Below are positions 16,278 to 25,875 of a DNA stretch of 64,000 nt, piece after piece. The position numbers and the translations under genes were made by a program. This DNA comes from Thermococcus sp. 18S1 (lineage in GTDB: Archaea; Methanobacteriota_B; Thermococci; Thermococcales; Thermococcaceae): positions 1,736,001-1,800,000 of the forward strand of contig NZ_SNUU01000001.1 of the NCBI RefSeq assembly GCF_012027645.1, written 5' to 3'. Below the pieces are notes generated by a model. It was not told where the DNA came from and did not search any database. It saw only the letters and a program-made list of their open reading frames with translations. Within the stretch, counting starts at the first letter, position 1; each line of letters starts with the position of its first letter.

Positions 16278-17150
16278 TCAAATCTCAACCGATATCCTCA
16301 GTTTTTCCTCTTCCTCCAGCTTTTTGAGCACACCCAGGGCGGTCTCGGGGCTGAGGGACATTCTCCTGATGTGCTCGTAGGCCCTCTGTATCTCCTCCCG
16401 CTCGTACCCCTGGGCGCGCTTCTCCAAATACAGCAGGACGGAGAGAAGAACCCCCTTGATGCTCCTCTCCTGGAGGGGAAGGAGCTTCCATCCACCGTCA
16501 TAGACATAGGCTGCCTTGGGCGTCTCGTCCCCCTTCAGCTCCCCAACGGGAATCGTGTTCATGCCCTCCCGCGACGTCAGGTACTCGATCAGCATATCCT
16601 CGGAGTAGCCTTCCTGCCTGAGTCCCAGAAAGCTCAGCTCAAGCGCCCTCAGAAGGGAGGCCACCCTCTCCATCTCGGTTATCCTGGACTTCGAGAGAAT
16701 GGACAGCTTCAGCACGGCCTTCTCAAGGGGCTCCTCCTCGATGTTGACGGTAACGAGAACCCTGTCCCTCAGACGGGAGCCCTCTTCAAAGGCCTTCACC
16801 GCTATCCACACGGCACCGTTCGTGAGGATGCCGTATTTAACACCGGAGTTGAAGCAGTAGCGCGCCAGCTGGCGTAGGGGCTCATCCCGCTTGATTATGT
16901 TGACCCCGAGGTTCTTGGCCTCAACGTAGGCAAAGACCTCTCCGTTGAGGATGAGCGCGTAGTCCGCCCTCCCGTCCTCCGTCCGCTCCTCCGGCCTGAC
17001 CTCCTCCGGGTTGTTCCAGTCCCATCCCAGTGCCTGAAAGACCTCCCCGATGAGGTGCTGCTTCACAGCCTCCTCGTTCTTGGCGTAGAGTTCCCTGTGT
17101 GAACGGATTTTCCTCCTGACGCTGGCCACGGCCTTGGTAAGCCCGTCCAT
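16278..17150 (-). CDS. Orphan PD-(D/E)XK nuclease, type I restriction HsdR-N-like
   Basis: Protein of 290 residues. Residues about 25-150 match the N-terminal nuclease domain of type I restriction enzymes: EAVKQHLIGEVFQALGWDW, then GRADYALILNGEVFAYVEAK. This gives the catalytic set D63, E77, K79. The rest is helical, perhaps with a winged helix near the C-terminus (YEHIRRMSLSPETALGVLKK). No HsdS, HsdM or helicase gene is near, so it acts alone or serves defence or repair in an unknown way. ATG 17150 has GGGGGT six bases upstream; ATG 17156 is too close to that site. Confidence 0.8.
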   Translation of the reverse strand: MDGLTKAVASVRRKIRSHRELYAKNEEAVKQHLIGEVFQALGWDWNNPEEVRPEERTEDGRADYALILNGEVFAYVEAKNLGVNIIKRDEPLRQLARYCFNSGVKYGILTNGAVWIAVKAFEEGSRLRDRVLVTVNIEEEPLEKAVLKLSILSKSRITEMERVASLLRALELSFLGLRQEGYSEDMLIEYLTSREGMNTIPVGELKGDETPKAAYVYDGGWKLLPLQERSIKGVLLSVLLYLEKRAQGYEREEIQRAYEHIRRMSLSPETALGVLKKLEEEEKLRISVEI

Positions 17151-17233
17151 GCCCATACCCCCGACCTCTTTAGTGCTCTTCTCCCGGACCTAAAAGCTTT
17201 TGGGCGGTGGGTTCAAGTTGCTCCGGTGGGACT

Positions 17234-18025
17234 ATGTGCCGCGTAATGTTTGCAGCAGGTGACGGAAAGCGGATTCGTCCGCTGCTGGATGCCCTGGTCA
17301 AGTCTTCGGAGCATGACCCGTACAAGGAGCGGAGGGGAAGGGGAAGACAGCACAGGGACGGATGGGGGTACGTCCTCCTGAAGGACGGTTCGGTGAAGCA
17401 CTACCGCTCGCTGAGGCCTATATTTGAGGACGCCGCCGCCCTCGGCTCCCTCAGAGAGGAGCTTGAGGGCTTCACCGTGCTGATGGCCCACACGAGGGCG
17501 GCCAGTCAGGGGGCCAGGAACCTTTTCAACGTCCACCCGTTTGCATTCTCGTCCAGACACGGCTTCACGTTCTGGCTGCTTCACAACGGCGACCTTGACA
17601 AGGAGAGAATTATGGAGCTCGCCGAACTGGACGGGGAGGAGCTGGGGAACGTTTCCGACACCTACGCCTTCGCCACCTACCTGTGCAGGAGGCTCCCCAG
17701 CCCATCGCTCGAGGACGTTCTGGAGCAGTACCGGATTATCAACGGGACGATGAAGTCCCTCTTCAACACCGTCACCCTGTTCCAGGATTCCAGGGGAAGC
17801 TTCTCCGCTTTCATAACAGCCAGCATGAGTGAGAGATACGCCGAGAACCCGCTGAACTACGACTACGGAAGGCTGCTCCTCATCGAAGGTGATGACCTCT
17901 TCGCGGTGACGTCGTCAACCTTCGAGCTGTACCACCCCGCGGACTACCGGGTAATCCCAAACGGAACCGCGTTCTACGTCCGGCTTGGTGAAGACGGTTT
18001 CGACGTTGAGACCGTTCTCCTGTGA
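17234..18025 (+). CDS. Class II glutamine amidotransferase family protein
   Basis: Ntn-hydrolase fold protein of 263 residues. The start at ATG 17234 gives Met-Cys-Arg, so Cys2 becomes the N-terminal nucleophile after Met removal; earlier in-frame ATG codons would bury it. HTRAASQG and WLLHNGDL are the other conserved active-site segments. It has no synthase or sugar-isomerase domain, so it resembles EgtC-type stand-alone amidohydrolases; the substrate is unknown. GGTGGGA precedes the start. A separate promoter with TATA (GTTATATACG) follows for the CBS gene. Confidence 0.88.
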   Translation: MCRVMFAAGDGKRIRPLLDALVKSSEHDPYKERRGRGRQHRDGWGYVLLKDGSVKHYRSLRPIFEDAAALGSLREELEGFTVLMAHTRAASQGARNLFNVHPFAFSSRHGFTFWLLHNGDLDKERIMELAELDGEELGNVSDTYAFATYLCRRLPSPSLEDVLEQYRIINGTMKSLFNTVTLFQDSRGSFSAFITASMSERYAENPLNYDYGRLLLIEGDDLFAVTSSTFELYHPADYRVIPNGTAFYVRLGEDGFDVETVLL

Positions 18026-18069
18026 AACGTTATATACGATGCCGCCCCACTTTTATTTTGGGTGGGAAT

Positions 18070-18477
18070 ATGGAGGGGGATGCCCCGATTAAGGTTTACA
18101 TGACGAGGAAACTGATAGGTGTTTCTCCGGACGACAGCGTAAAGCGTGCCTGCGAGGTTATGGTGGAGTTTGACATCGGCTCTCTAGTTGTCGTCGAAGA
18201 AAACAGGGTGGTGGGGTTCTTCACGAAGAGCGACATAATCCGGCGTGTTGTCATCCCGGGGCTGTTAAACAGCACCCCAGTCCGGGAGATCATGAGCGGG
18301 GAGCTGATAACCGTTGATGCGAACACACCCGTGAGGGACGTTCTCGATCTGATGGCCAAGAAAGGAGTCAAACACATGCTCATCGAAGAGGACGGCGAGA
18401 TAGTAGGTATATTCAGCCTGAGCGACCTCCTCACCGCCAGCAGGAGAAGACTTGAGACAGCAATAGCGGCCGAGTGA
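18070..18477 (+). CDS. CBS-domain pair protein
   Basis: Small protein of 135 residues made of two CBS motifs (residues about 10-65 and 72-125; FTKSDIIRRV and FSLSDLLTASRR end each). Such Bateman modules bind adenosine nucleotides and regulate partners. No partner domain is fused. ATG 18070 has GGTGGGA upstream and a TATA box GTTATATACG at 18029-18038. The stop overlaps the next gene's possible start region (GTGATG), suggesting coupling to the metallophosphoesterase. Confidence 0.9.
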   Translation: MEGDAPIKVYMTRKLIGVSPDDSVKRACEVMVEFDIGSLVVVEENRVVGFFTKSDIIRRVVIPGLLNSTPVREIMSGELITVDANTPVRDVLDLMAKKGVKHMLIEEDGEIVGIFSLSDLLTASRRRLETAIAAE

Positions 18478-18482
18478 TGGTT

Positions 18483-19994
18483 ATGATACGGATAGCGCAC
18501 ATAAGCGACACACACATAACCGGCGAGAGCGCCTACAAGGGCTACGCCTACGACCTCATAGTCAACGACGTGAACCGCGGGGACTTCGACTTCGTGATAC
18601 ACACCGGCGACGTGACCAACCAGGGCCTCCGCGAGGAGTATGAGCGGGCCTCGTACGAGCTTGGAAAAATAAAGAAGCCGCTCGTCGTCATCCCCGGCAA
18701 CCACGATGTCAGAAACGTTGGCTATGAACTGTTCGAGAAGTTCATAGGGCCGCTGAACGGCGTTTACGAGTTCCGCGACGGGGTCGTCATCTGGGTTGAC
18801 TCGACCATACCCGACCTGAGCGACGGCAGGGTGGGCGGCCACAAGTTCCGGTGGCTCAAGGCGAGGCTCGAGGAGTACTCCGAAAAGAAGTTCAAAATCG
18901 TCGCCGCGCACCATCACCTCGTTCCGCTGCCCGACACAGGGAGGGAGAGAAACGTTCTGTACAACGCCGGCGACGTCCTCGACCTCCTCCTCAGGCATGA
19001 GGTCAGCCTCTACACCTGTGGCCACAAGCACGTGCCCAACGTCTACCGCATCGAGGATATGGTGGTTGACAACGCGGGCTGCACATCCTGCAGGAAGACG
19101 AGGAAGGGGGACGTGAACAGCTACAACATCATCACCATCCACGACGACGGCAGGATTGAGGTTACGATAAAACGCGTGACCGGAGACGAGGTGAGGAAGG
19201 AGCACAGGCCCATAAAGCCGAAGATATTCGTGCCCCGCGGGGAGCGCCTGCTCCGGATAGTCCAGATGAGCGAGAGCAACGTCTCGGACAGGATGTACTT
19301 CAGGAGAAAGGTACTCGAAAACGCGGTGCGTACAATAAACGAAAAGCTGAGGCCGGATATAGTGATTCACAACGGCGACGTCGTGGATATGGGGATAGAG
19401 CGCTACTACGAGAAGGCCTACGAGTTCTACGGGAAGATTAAGGCGGAAAAGCTCATAGTTCCCGGTCACAACGACATAACCTACCTCGGCTACGACCTGT
19501 TCCTGGAGTACTTCGGCGAACCGGAGATCGTGGAGATAAAGGACTTCACGTTCCTTCCCGTGATAAGCGCCCAGTACGAGACCCCCATAGGGGTCGTCGG
19601 GCGGATAGGCCAGCGGAAAGTAGCGAGGCACCTCGAGGAGTATCGTGAGAGCTTTACTGTGGTCGTTCTGCACCACAACATCATCCCGATTCCGCGGAGC
19701 AGGGAGGTGGGATTCCTCGAAGACGCCGGCGACGTGCTGAGAACCTTAACTCACGGAGAGGCCAACCTCGTGCTGACCGGCCATGGGGGCAACTCCTTCG
19801 CGGTCAAGGTTGAGAAAACACCCGTGGTCAACGCGGGCTCAATAAGCTGGGAGCTCCACAGGAACCCCTTCGGAAACAGCTTCAACCTTATAGACATATA
19901 CCCCGGAATGATAGTCGTCTTTGAGGTTCAGGCCACGTGGGGGAGCGGAAGGCTCCTTGGAATATGGAAGATAAAGGGCCCGTTCACCCGCTGA
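18483..19994 (+). CDS. Tandem metallophosphoesterase, second copy degenerate
   Basis: Protein of 503 residues with two calcineurin-like phosphoesterase repeats. The first (residues about 1-245) has every metal motif: HISDTH, HTGDVTN, PGNHD, AHHHL, CGHKH. The second (about 250-500) keeps HNGDVVD and LHHNII but reads MSESNVSD where D-X-H is expected, GHND where GNHD is expected, and TGHGGN, so it has probably lost catalysis and serves a structural or binding role. ATG 18483 ([11 protein letters not shown]) is preferred; ATG 18477 is possible. Substrate unknown. It converges with the 2-phosphoglycerate kinase gene with an 11-base overlap. Confidence 0.88.
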   Translation: MIRIAHISDTHITGESAYKGYAYDLIVNDVNRGDFDFVIHTGDVTNQGLREEYERASYELGKIKKPLVVIPGNHDVRNVGYELFEKFIGPLNGVYEFRDGVVIWVDSTIPDLSDGRVGGHKFRWLKARLEEYSEKKFKIVAAHHHLVPLPDTGRERNVLYNAGDVLDLLLRHEVSLYTCGHKHVPNVYRIEDMVVDNAGCTSCRKTRKGDVNSYNIITIHDDGRIEVTIKRVTGDEVRKEHRPIKPKIFVPRGERLLRIVQMSESNVSDRMYFRRKVLENAVRTINEKLRPDIVIHNGDVVDMGIERYYEKAYEFYGKIKAEKLIVPGHNDITYLGYDLFLEYFGEPEIVEIKDFTFLPVISAQYETPIGVVGRIGQRKVARHLEEYRESFTVVVLHHNIIPIPRSREVGFLEDAGDVLRTLTHGEANLVLTGHGGNSFAVKVEKTPVVNAGSISWELHRNPFGNSFNLIDIYPGMIVVFEVQATWGSGRLLGIWKIKGPFTR

Positions 19995-20874
19995 CGTCCC
20001 TTCCCACCTTTTTCATCAGCCGCTCCATTATGTCCTCCATTATAACGTCCACAGTGTGCTCCAGCTCGACGTTGTTTATCACCCGAACCCTGTGCTCCCT
20101 CGCCATCTCCACGATGAAGTCCTGTATTTCCATAATGGAATCTATGTGTTCGAGATAGTACTCGGCGGGCCTCTTGCTGTAGCGCGCCCTTTCGTAGAAC
20201 CTGGCCTCCAGGTCCCGCTTGCTGCCCACAGTTATCACGTACATGAAGTCCCTATCGTTGAGCTCAACGTAGCCTGGAACAAGGTGTATACCCTCGATGA
20301 CCGTGTTGAAGCCCTCTTTGTGGGCCCTCTCAAGGACCGCCTTGAGGCCAACGGACACGTGGCGAACCTGCTCCTCGAAGCCCCTGATCAGAGGGGAGTC
20401 CTTTCCCTTCACCCTACCAGCGGCCTTCCAGGCAAGGAAAGACGACGTGTGTAGATCCGGGAGAAGTTCAGGCGCTATTATCTTCCTCATGACCTCCCTT
20501 ATCGTGTCCGTTCCTATAACGCTCCTTATGCCGAGGCGGAACGCCAGTTCGGTCGCTATCGTTGACTTCCCGACGCCCGTTGCTCCACCGAGGAGAATGG
20601 TTATCGGCACCTTCAGGCGGCGGAGCTGGCGCCAGAACAGGTAGCGCTTCGCCGCTTCTTTAAGGCCGTGGTCAATGAGCCTCCTGTACGTCAGTTCCCG
20701 TATCTCCTCAGTGGTGACGAACTTGGCGTTCCTGGAATTCAGCTCCTTCTGGACCTCCGTGGCTATGATGTAAGCTATACCCACATCAACGCCCGCGAGG
20801 GTGATGGAGCGCGTGAGGATTCCCCTTGAGAACGGGAGCCTGGCCCTGCTCTCGGGGTCGGTTACGATTATCAT
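19984..20874 (-). CDS. pgk2: 2-phosphoglycerate kinase
   Basis: Makes 2,3-diphosphoglycerate from 2-phosphoglycerate and ATP, the first step to the thermoprotectant cyclic 2,3-diphosphoglycerate. Residues about 5-90 form an ATP-cone-like regulatory domain ([20 protein letters not shown]). The kinase domain follows with Walker [11 protein letters not shown] and the conserved [10 protein letters not shown]. The length of 296 residues fits archaeal members. The start overlaps the stop of the synthetase gene upstream (TGATG), so both steps of the pathway are one operon. Confidence 0.93.
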   Translation of the reverse strand: MIIVTDPESRARLPFSRGILTRSITLAGVDVGIAYIIATEVQKELNSRNAKFVTTEEIRELTYRRLIDHGLKEAAKRYLFWRQLRRLKVPITILLGGATGVGKSTIATELAFRLGIRSVIGTDTIREVMRKIIAPELLPDLHTSSFLAWKAAGRVKGKDSPLIRGFEEQVRHVSVGLKAVLERAHKEGFNTVIEGIHLVPGYVELNDRDFMYVITVGSKRDLEARFYERARYSKRPAEYYLEHIDSIMEIQDFIVEMAREHRVRVINNVELEHTVDVIMEDIMERLMKKVGRDVSG

Positions 20875-22178
20875 CCTCTCCCCTCCAGTACCGAGCGGCC
20901 CAACCTCAAGACTGCCGTCCGCAGATCCTTCCCATCGACGTTGACCGGCTCGTTGTCCAGGTAGATAACCTCGATTCCTCTCTCAAGTGCCCACTTGGTA
21001 ACAACGTCCACGGCGGCGGCCTTGAGCTCGACGGCCACCGCGTCGATGCCCCCGAATCCCTCCAGGTCTTTTCTCAGTGCCGGCCTCCTCGACAGGTTGT
21101 CAGAGGTGTGAACGACGTCCGCGCCCATGTCCTCGATGTACCTCCCCGCCCCTTCGAGGGCCAGCGCGGATGTCATCACGAGGGCCAGCCTCTTCCCGGA
21201 AACGTCCCCCAGGGGCCTCGGTCTGAATGCGGTCAAATGCACGTCCGCATCGGGGTTCGTCTCCCTGATGATTCCCTCAAGCTTCCTCAGCCGCTCCGGG
21301 GGTACCGAGTCGGCCATCGTGACAACGATTATGTCCGCCAGGGAGAGCCTGAAGGGGCCGAAGTAGCCGCCTATGAAGTCGGGCTTCTGGGCGGCGCTGA
21401 CCATGAGAACGTACCCATCCGCACGGTAGGCGGGAAACGTTGCCCCGCTGCCCTCGAGGATTATGAGGTCGTTCGGCAGACTCTCCGCCAGCTTAACGCC
21501 CTCGTCCACAACATCGAAGAAGGAAAACCCCGCCATGCCTCCGCCGCAACGGCGGCATCCGATGGTCACCACGCGTGATGTGAGCGCGTTCTCAAAGTGG
21601 TCCGAGGCGGCGTGCTTTCCCTCCCCCGCCAGCTTGACCAGGAACTCGGGGGTTATCTCAAACTTGTCCCCCTCTATAAGCTCCGGCTCCTCGGGACCCC
21701 CGCGGCCCATCGTGACTATGACGGGGTTGGCTATCTCCTTGAGGGTCCTGGCTATGAAGCCGCTGACCGCGGTCTTGCCGACTCTCTTCCCCGTCCCTAT
21801 GACGGCAAGGCTCGGCTTTCTGGTCCTCTTCAGCGGTCTGGGGGTGAACGTGAAGTCGGCCCCCCTGTAGGTCACCCCGTGGAGTATGCACAGGGATGCA
21901 ATCCTGAACCTGTTCTCGTAGTTCAGAACGGGCTCGTCGCTCAGGTCAACGACCTCGCAAACGTCGTTCTCCTGGAGGGCCCTCTCGAGGGCGGTAAGGT
22001 AGTCCTCCGCATAATACACGGGGATCCCGAGCCTCTCCTCGATGTCCCGAATGTCCCCAATCTTCTCGCTTCCGCCCAGAAAGACGGCGCAGCAGACGCC
22101 GCCGAGCCGTTCCACAGCCCACGCGGTAACGTCTGGATAGTGCTCGCCGTCGATGAGGACGAGCCTTCGATTTTTCAT
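20871..22178 (-). CDS. cpgS: Cyclic 2,3-diphosphoglycerate synthetase
   Basis: Closes 2,3-diphosphoglycerate to the cyclic form using ATP; the product stabilises proteins at high temperature. Length 435. The P-loop [13 protein letters not shown] and the segments DGEHYPDVT near the N-terminus and [14 protein letters not shown] in the middle are family marks. ATG 22178 ([13 protein letters not shown]) follows GGTGGTGGC; upstream in-frame ATG codons lack a site. First gene of a two-gene operon with the kinase. Confidence 0.92.
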   Translation of the reverse strand: MKNRRLVLIDGEHYPDVTAWAVERLGGVCCAVFLGGSEKIGDIRDIEERLGIPVYYAEDYLTALERALQENDVCEVVDLSDEPVLNYENRFRIASLCILHGVTYRGADFTFTPRPLKRTRKPSLAVIGTGKRVGKTAVSGFIARTLKEIANPVIVTMGRGGPEEPELIEGDKFEITPEFLVKLAGEGKHAASDHFENALTSRVVTIGCRRCGGGMAGFSFFDVVDEGVKLAESLPNDLIILEGSGATFPAYRADGYVLMVSAAQKPDFIGGYFGPFRLSLADIIVVTMADSVPPERLRKLEGIIRETNPDADVHLTAFRPRPLGDVSGKRLALVMTSALALEGAGRYIEDMGADVVHTSDNLSRRPALRKDLEGFGGIDAVAVELKAAAVDVVTKWALERGIEVIYLDNEPVNVDGKDLRTAVLRLGRSVLEGRG

Positions 22179-22358
22179 GCCACCACCGTAACCATTATCT
22201 CCATGGAGCATTTAACATTTTGGAGTGTGCCCCCGGTGGCACCTCTCCGGAGGGGATAGGTACACCACCCTGGGAACCGCAGGAAGGGTTATAAACCCCA
22301 AGGAGGTATGATTATTGGCGGCCGCCCAAAGCGGCCCCGCTGAAAGGAGGTGTATGAA

Positions 22359-22538
22359 ATGGCTGAGATGATTGTTAAGAGCAAGGTTAAGGAGGCCATT
22401 AAGGCCATTGACCCCGAGATGAGGGTCAACCCGGAGTTCTACGAGGCCCTTGAGGCCGAGATCAAGACCCTCGTTGAGAAGGCCGTCAAGAGGGCCAAGG
22501 ACGAGGGCAAGAAGACCCTCTACCCGAGGCACGTCTGA
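22359..22538 (+). CDS. Small histone-fold protein (DUF1931-like)
   Basis: Protein of 59 residues starting MAEMIVKSKVKEAIKAI and ending GKKTLYPRHV. It matches a short archaeal family with a histone-type helix-strand-helix fold, distinct from the HMf-like histones of Thermococcales. The start has a strong AGGAGGTG. TATA-like GGTTATAAACC lies near 22288. A GC hairpin (GGCGGCCGCC with GCGGCC) sits in the leader just before the ribosome site. Expected to be abundant; DNA binding is inference. Confidence 0.8.
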   Translation: MAEMIVKSKVKEAIKAIDPEMRVNPEFYEALEAEIKTLVEKAVKRAKDEGKKTLYPRHV

Positions 22539-22615
22539 GGCCTCTCCCTTTTCCTGCTTTTTCCATTCCATCGATGGCCTTTTATTCTCCTTTTCCTAAC
22601 TTTCGCGGTGGTAAC

Positions 22616-23497
22616 ATGGCGCTGAGAAAGCTCGGAGATTCCCTCTACCTGTACCCGGGCAGCCCCTCCACCCTGATAAAGGTTCTCGAGGAGGGGGCCC
22701 TTCTGATCGACCCCGGCCACGGCAGCGGGCGGCACAAGGACCTGAAAAGAGAAGCCCGAAAGCTCGGGGTCGAAATAAAGGCCCAGCTTGCGACGCACGG
22801 CCACGCGGACCACGTAGCGGTTGCGCCGAGGATCGACGCTCCCCTGTTCATGCACCGCTTCGAGTTCTCGATAGCCGAGAGTCCACTGAACAGGGAACTG
22901 CTCACCTTCGGCTCAAAGGCGCCGAACGGATTCCTCGTCTTCCAGTTCCCCGATGAGGTCAAGGTTCACGCGGTTTTCGAGTGGGGTGACGAACCCTTCG
23001 GTCTCAAGTCGGTGAAGCTGAACGGACATTCCCCCGGCATGACGGGTTTTGTGGACGAAGCGGGCGGTGTCCTCTACGCGGGGGACGCCTTCTTCGGAGA
23101 GCGGGTCATAACCTCGGTCGGCCTGCCCTACCTGATCGACCCGGACCTATTTAAAGCTTCAATTACAGAATTAAAGAATTATGCAGAAAGGGGCTTCCTC
23201 CTGATACCCTCCCACGGCAGGCCGGTGGAGGGGGAGGAGGCGCTCGAACTGCTCGACTTCAACCTCAACCGTGTCGAGGAGACAGAGAACCTCATCCTGG
23301 ACATCCTGAGGGAGGGCCCGATGGGCATCGACGGCATCGCCTTCCGCATAATGAGGCACTACGGGGTTGAGGTCACGCCCCAGAAGCTCGCCCTCAATCT
23401 CGTCCCCGCCAGGGCCTTCATCGCGAAGCTCTACAACGAGGGAAAGGTGAGCACGGTCGTTGATAAAGGACTCAAATGGCGGACTGAGAAGGGTTAG
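22616..23497 (+). CDS. Metallo-beta-lactamase-fold hydrolase
   Basis: Protein of 293 residues. HGHADH at 61-66 is the metal-binding HxHxDH motif; NGHSPGMTGF, AGDAFFG and PSHGRPV supply the remaining metal ligands of the fold. A C-terminal helical extension (about 215-293) with a winged-helix look is common in the glyoxalase II-like archaeal group. ATG 22616 follows GGTGGTAAC. Substrate unknown; it stands alone between the histone-fold gene and the convergent Cas4-like gene. Confidence 0.9.
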   Translation: MALRKLGDSLYLYPGSPSTLIKVLEEGALLIDPGHGSGRHKDLKREARKLGVEIKAQLATHGHADHVAVAPRIDAPLFMHRFEFSIAESPLNRELLTFGSKAPNGFLVFQFPDEVKVHAVFEWGDEPFGLKSVKLNGHSPGMTGFVDEAGGVLYAGDAFFGERVITSVGLPYLIDPDLFKASITELKNYAERGFLLIPSHGRPVEGEEALELLDFNLNRVEETENLILDILREGPMGIDGIAFRIMRHYGVEVTPQKLALNLVPARAFIAKLYNEGKVSTVVDKGLKWRTEKG

Positions 23498-23503
23498 GAG
23501 CGC

Positions 23504-24145
23504 TCACTCCTCGTCCGGATAGCACAGGTAGCGGTAGGGGCAGAACCGGCACAGATAGGAGTACTCCCCCTTAGGGGGCTTTCCTCTTTCGTAGGCCTTC
23601 TTGACGGAGTAGAAGTGCCTGAGGGTCTCGCGGAAGAGCTTGCCATCGTAGGGAACTTCAAAGGCCCTGAAGTTCGGCCCTTTTACTATGGGGAAGCGCG
23701 AAAAGTCGATCTTGCTTATCACCTTCATGGGCTCCTCGTGGAGCTTTATGTAGTAGAGGTAGCCGTACTCCGCCTCCGCCCAGCGCATGTAGATGTTGAG
23801 CTGGGCCATGTGGTAGTCGTAGGGTTTGCTGGGAAGGCTGGTCTTGCCCTTTATCTCAATCGGAAAGTCGCCTATGGCGTCTATCCTGCCGTGTATCTCG
23901 AAACCGAGCCTCCTGGACCTGAGAATGAGGTGCTTCTCAAGCTCAAAGCCGAAGCGTTTCTGCAGAATCTCACCGAGGACGTTGTGGGTGTTTATGCCCT
24001 GGTTCAGCCTAACCTTTACGAACTCCGGCCACCTCTCGGGGTAGCCCTTGAGCCTGAAGTATATCCTCCTCGGGCAGGTTAAGGCCTCGCTGGCGTAGAA
24101 CTCGATGAGACCATCGTTCCCGTTGCTTCCGTCATTTCCGGCCAT
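23504..24145 (-). CDS. Solitary Cas4-like Fe-S nuclease
   Basis: Protein of 213 residues of the Cas4/RecB-nuclease family. Four Cys expected to hold a 4Fe-4S cluster are present: C24 (LTCPRR), C199, C202 and C208 (CRFCPYRYLC). The nuclease set is H54, D89, E97, K99 (HGRIDAIGDFPIEIKGK), followed by the QLNIYMRW helix. Such enzymes trim single-stranded DNA ends; Cas4 proper shapes new spacers. Here no cas1 or cas2 is adjacent and the array is 16 kb away, so a repair role is equally likely. ATG 24145 is chosen because GGAGGGAACGG precedes it. Confidence 0.85.
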   Translation of the reverse strand: MAGNDGSNGNDGLIEFYASEALTCPRRIYFRLKGYPERWPEFVKVRLNQGINTHNVLGEILQKRFGFELEKHLILRSRRLGFEIHGRIDAIGDFPIEIKGKTSLPSKPYDYHMAQLNIYMRWAEAEYGYLYYIKLHEEPMKVISKIDFSRFPIVKGPNFRAFEVPYDGKLFRETLRHFYSVKKAYERGKPPKGEYSYLCRFCPYRYLCYPDEE

Positions 24146-24324
24146 TCCGTTCCCTCCAGGAAGGGGGCGGGTCATCGGCCCGCGAACCTCTCCGCCCCTG
24201 CGTCAGCTAATACCGACGTCATCACCCATCAGACTGGGCAAGGGTCGTCATCCGCTTGGAGAGTTAAGACTAACCCACCATTTAAATCTTTGGGGAAAGA
24301 AGGTCGAATGAAGGGAGAAGGAAA

Positions 24325-24669
24325 TCAGAGTATGGTACCCTTCTTCCTCTTGAGCGAGTAGCTCAGGCCGTAAGCAGGCCAGATGCTCGGCGGCTGCTCG
24401 TAGTGGTGGAGGTTCCTCAGTATCTTCTCCGCGGTCTTTTTGTTCCTGGCCTTCACCCTCAGAACGCCGTCCTCGAGCTCAACCGTCCCGTTGGACAGCC
24501 TCAGGGTGAGCTTCGAGCCGTTCACTTCGGGCCTGGCCTTCATCAAAAGCTCCCTGTAGTTCTCGTATGCCTCCCTGCTGAGCTTCTGCTCAAGAAATAC
24601 GGGTTTCTCACGTGACTTAAACAGGCGGGAGAACCAACTACTTGAAGGTTCTTCATCCATACTCCTCAT
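24325..24669 (-). CDS. Conserved-looking small hypothetical protein
   Basis: Not recognised. A 114-residue basic protein with no signal or membrane span: a Ser-rich N-terminus, a helical middle (EAYENYRELLMKARPE), then short strands (KLTLRLSNGTVELEDGVLRV) and a basic tail (SLKRKKGTIL). GGAGGTAG overlaps the ATG at 24669; ATG 24660 in the same frame has better spacing. Upstream it diverges from taw2. Confidence 0.6.
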   Translation of the reverse strand: MRSMDEEPSSSWFSRLFKSREKPVFLEQKLSREAYENYRELLMKARPEVNGSKLTLRLSNGTVELEDGVLRVKARNKKTAEKILRNLHHYEQPPSIWPAYGLSYSLKRKKGTIL

Positions 24670-24787
24670 CTACCTCCGGAGGATTTCTCGTGTTAAATTC
24701 GTCGTTCCGCTTTTTAAGGCTTTCTCCTCGCTTTTTGCCGAAATGACGGGAGAAGGCTTTTTAAGGTTTCCCGGCTGAGTAAGGCCG

Positions 24788-25627
24788 ATGAGAAGCACCA
24801 GACTCATAAAACCCCGCATCAGGGAGATACTGTCCCGCGAACTCCCGGAGGAGTTAGTCCAGATGCTCCCCAAGCACTGGGTTCAGATAGGCGATGTACT
24901 GATTCTGCCGCTCAGGGGGGAGCTTGAGCCCTACAAGCACCGCGTCGCCGAGGTCTATGCCCAGGTAATCGGGGTCAAGACCGTTCTGAGGAAGGGCAGG
25001 ATAGGGGGCGAGTTCCGCGAGACGAACTACGAGATTCTCTACGGGAGCGATACCGTAACAGTGCACGTTGAGAACGGAATCAGGTACAAGCTGGACGTTG
25101 CCAAGGTCATGTTCTCCCCGGCCAACGTCAAGGAGCGCGTTAGGATGGCGAAGGTCGCGAAACCCGGCGAGCTGGTCGTCGATATGTTCGCCGGAATCGG
25201 ACACCTAAGCCTTCCGATGGCAGTCCACGGAAAGGCCCGGGTGATAGCCATAGAGAAGAGCCCGTACACGTTCCAGTTTCTCGTCGATAACATCGAGCTG
25301 AACAAAGTCCAGGACAGGATGACGGCATACAACATCGACAACCGCGACTTTCCTGGGGAGAACATAGCGGACAGGATTCTGATGGGCTACGTCGTCACGA
25401 CCCACGAGTTCATCCCCAAGGCCCTGAGCATAGCTAAGGATGAAGCGATAATACACTACCACAACACGGTGCCCGAGAGGCTGATGCCGGAAGAGCCCTT
25501 CAGAACGTTCCAGGAAATCGCGAGGGAGTACGGCTACGAGACCGAGAAGCTCAACGAACTGATAATCAAGCGCTACGCTCCGGGGGTCTGGCACGTCGTC
25601 GTTGACGTGAGGGTCTTCAAGAGATGA
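24788..25627 (+). CDS. taw2: Taw2-type tRNA wybutosine aminocarboxypropyltransferase
   Basis: Transfers the 3-amino-3-carboxypropyl group of S-adenosylmethionine to the wyosine precursor at G37 of tRNA-Phe. Length 279, as in Pyrococcus. The SAM motif is VVDMFAGIGHLSLPMA, followed by VIAIEKSPYTFQFL. The segment ADRILMGYVVTTHEF replaces the Asn-Pro-type motif of the related methyltransferase Trm5, which favours Taw2. TATA (CTTTTTAAGG at about 24753) is about 30 bases before the ATG, so the mRNA is nearly leaderless. A hairpin terminator follows. Confidence 0.87.
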   Translation: MRSTRLIKPRIREILSRELPEELVQMLPKHWVQIGDVLILPLRGELEPYKHRVAEVYAQVIGVKTVLRKGRIGGEFRETNYEILYGSDTVTVHVENGIRYKLDVAKVMFSPANVKERVRMAKVAKPGELVVDMFAGIGHLSLPMAVHGKARVIAIEKSPYTFQFLVDNIELNKVQDRMTAYNIDNRDFPGENIADRILMGYVVTTHEFIPKALSIAKDEAIIHYHNTVPERLMPEEPFRTFQEIAREYGYETEKLNELIIKRYAPGVWHVVVDVRVFKR

Positions 25628-25667
25628 TCGATTCTTCTATCTGCCCACCGAGATGATTATCCAGCCG

Positions 25668-25690
25668 AACGGCGGTGTTTCAGCGCCGTT
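25668..25690 (+). terminator. Hairpin after taw2
   Basis: AACGGCG (25668-25674) pairs with CGCCGTT (25684-25690) about 40 bases past the taw2 stop. There is no long T-run, so terminator function is only likely. Confidence 0.4.
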
Positions 25691-25875
25691 TAGACCTTCC
25701 CCTCTGGTTCATCCATGGAACTTTCTGTCCCACCGGACAGGCTTTTGGTCGGCTGTGTCGAAGGTGGTTCGCCGGTGGTTAACAGTTGAACTTAACTTAA
25801 CATATGCTGTGAAACGCTTCCTTTTGCGAAGACCTTATATCCTCCAACCCGAAAATCTTTCGAGGTGATTCTGAA

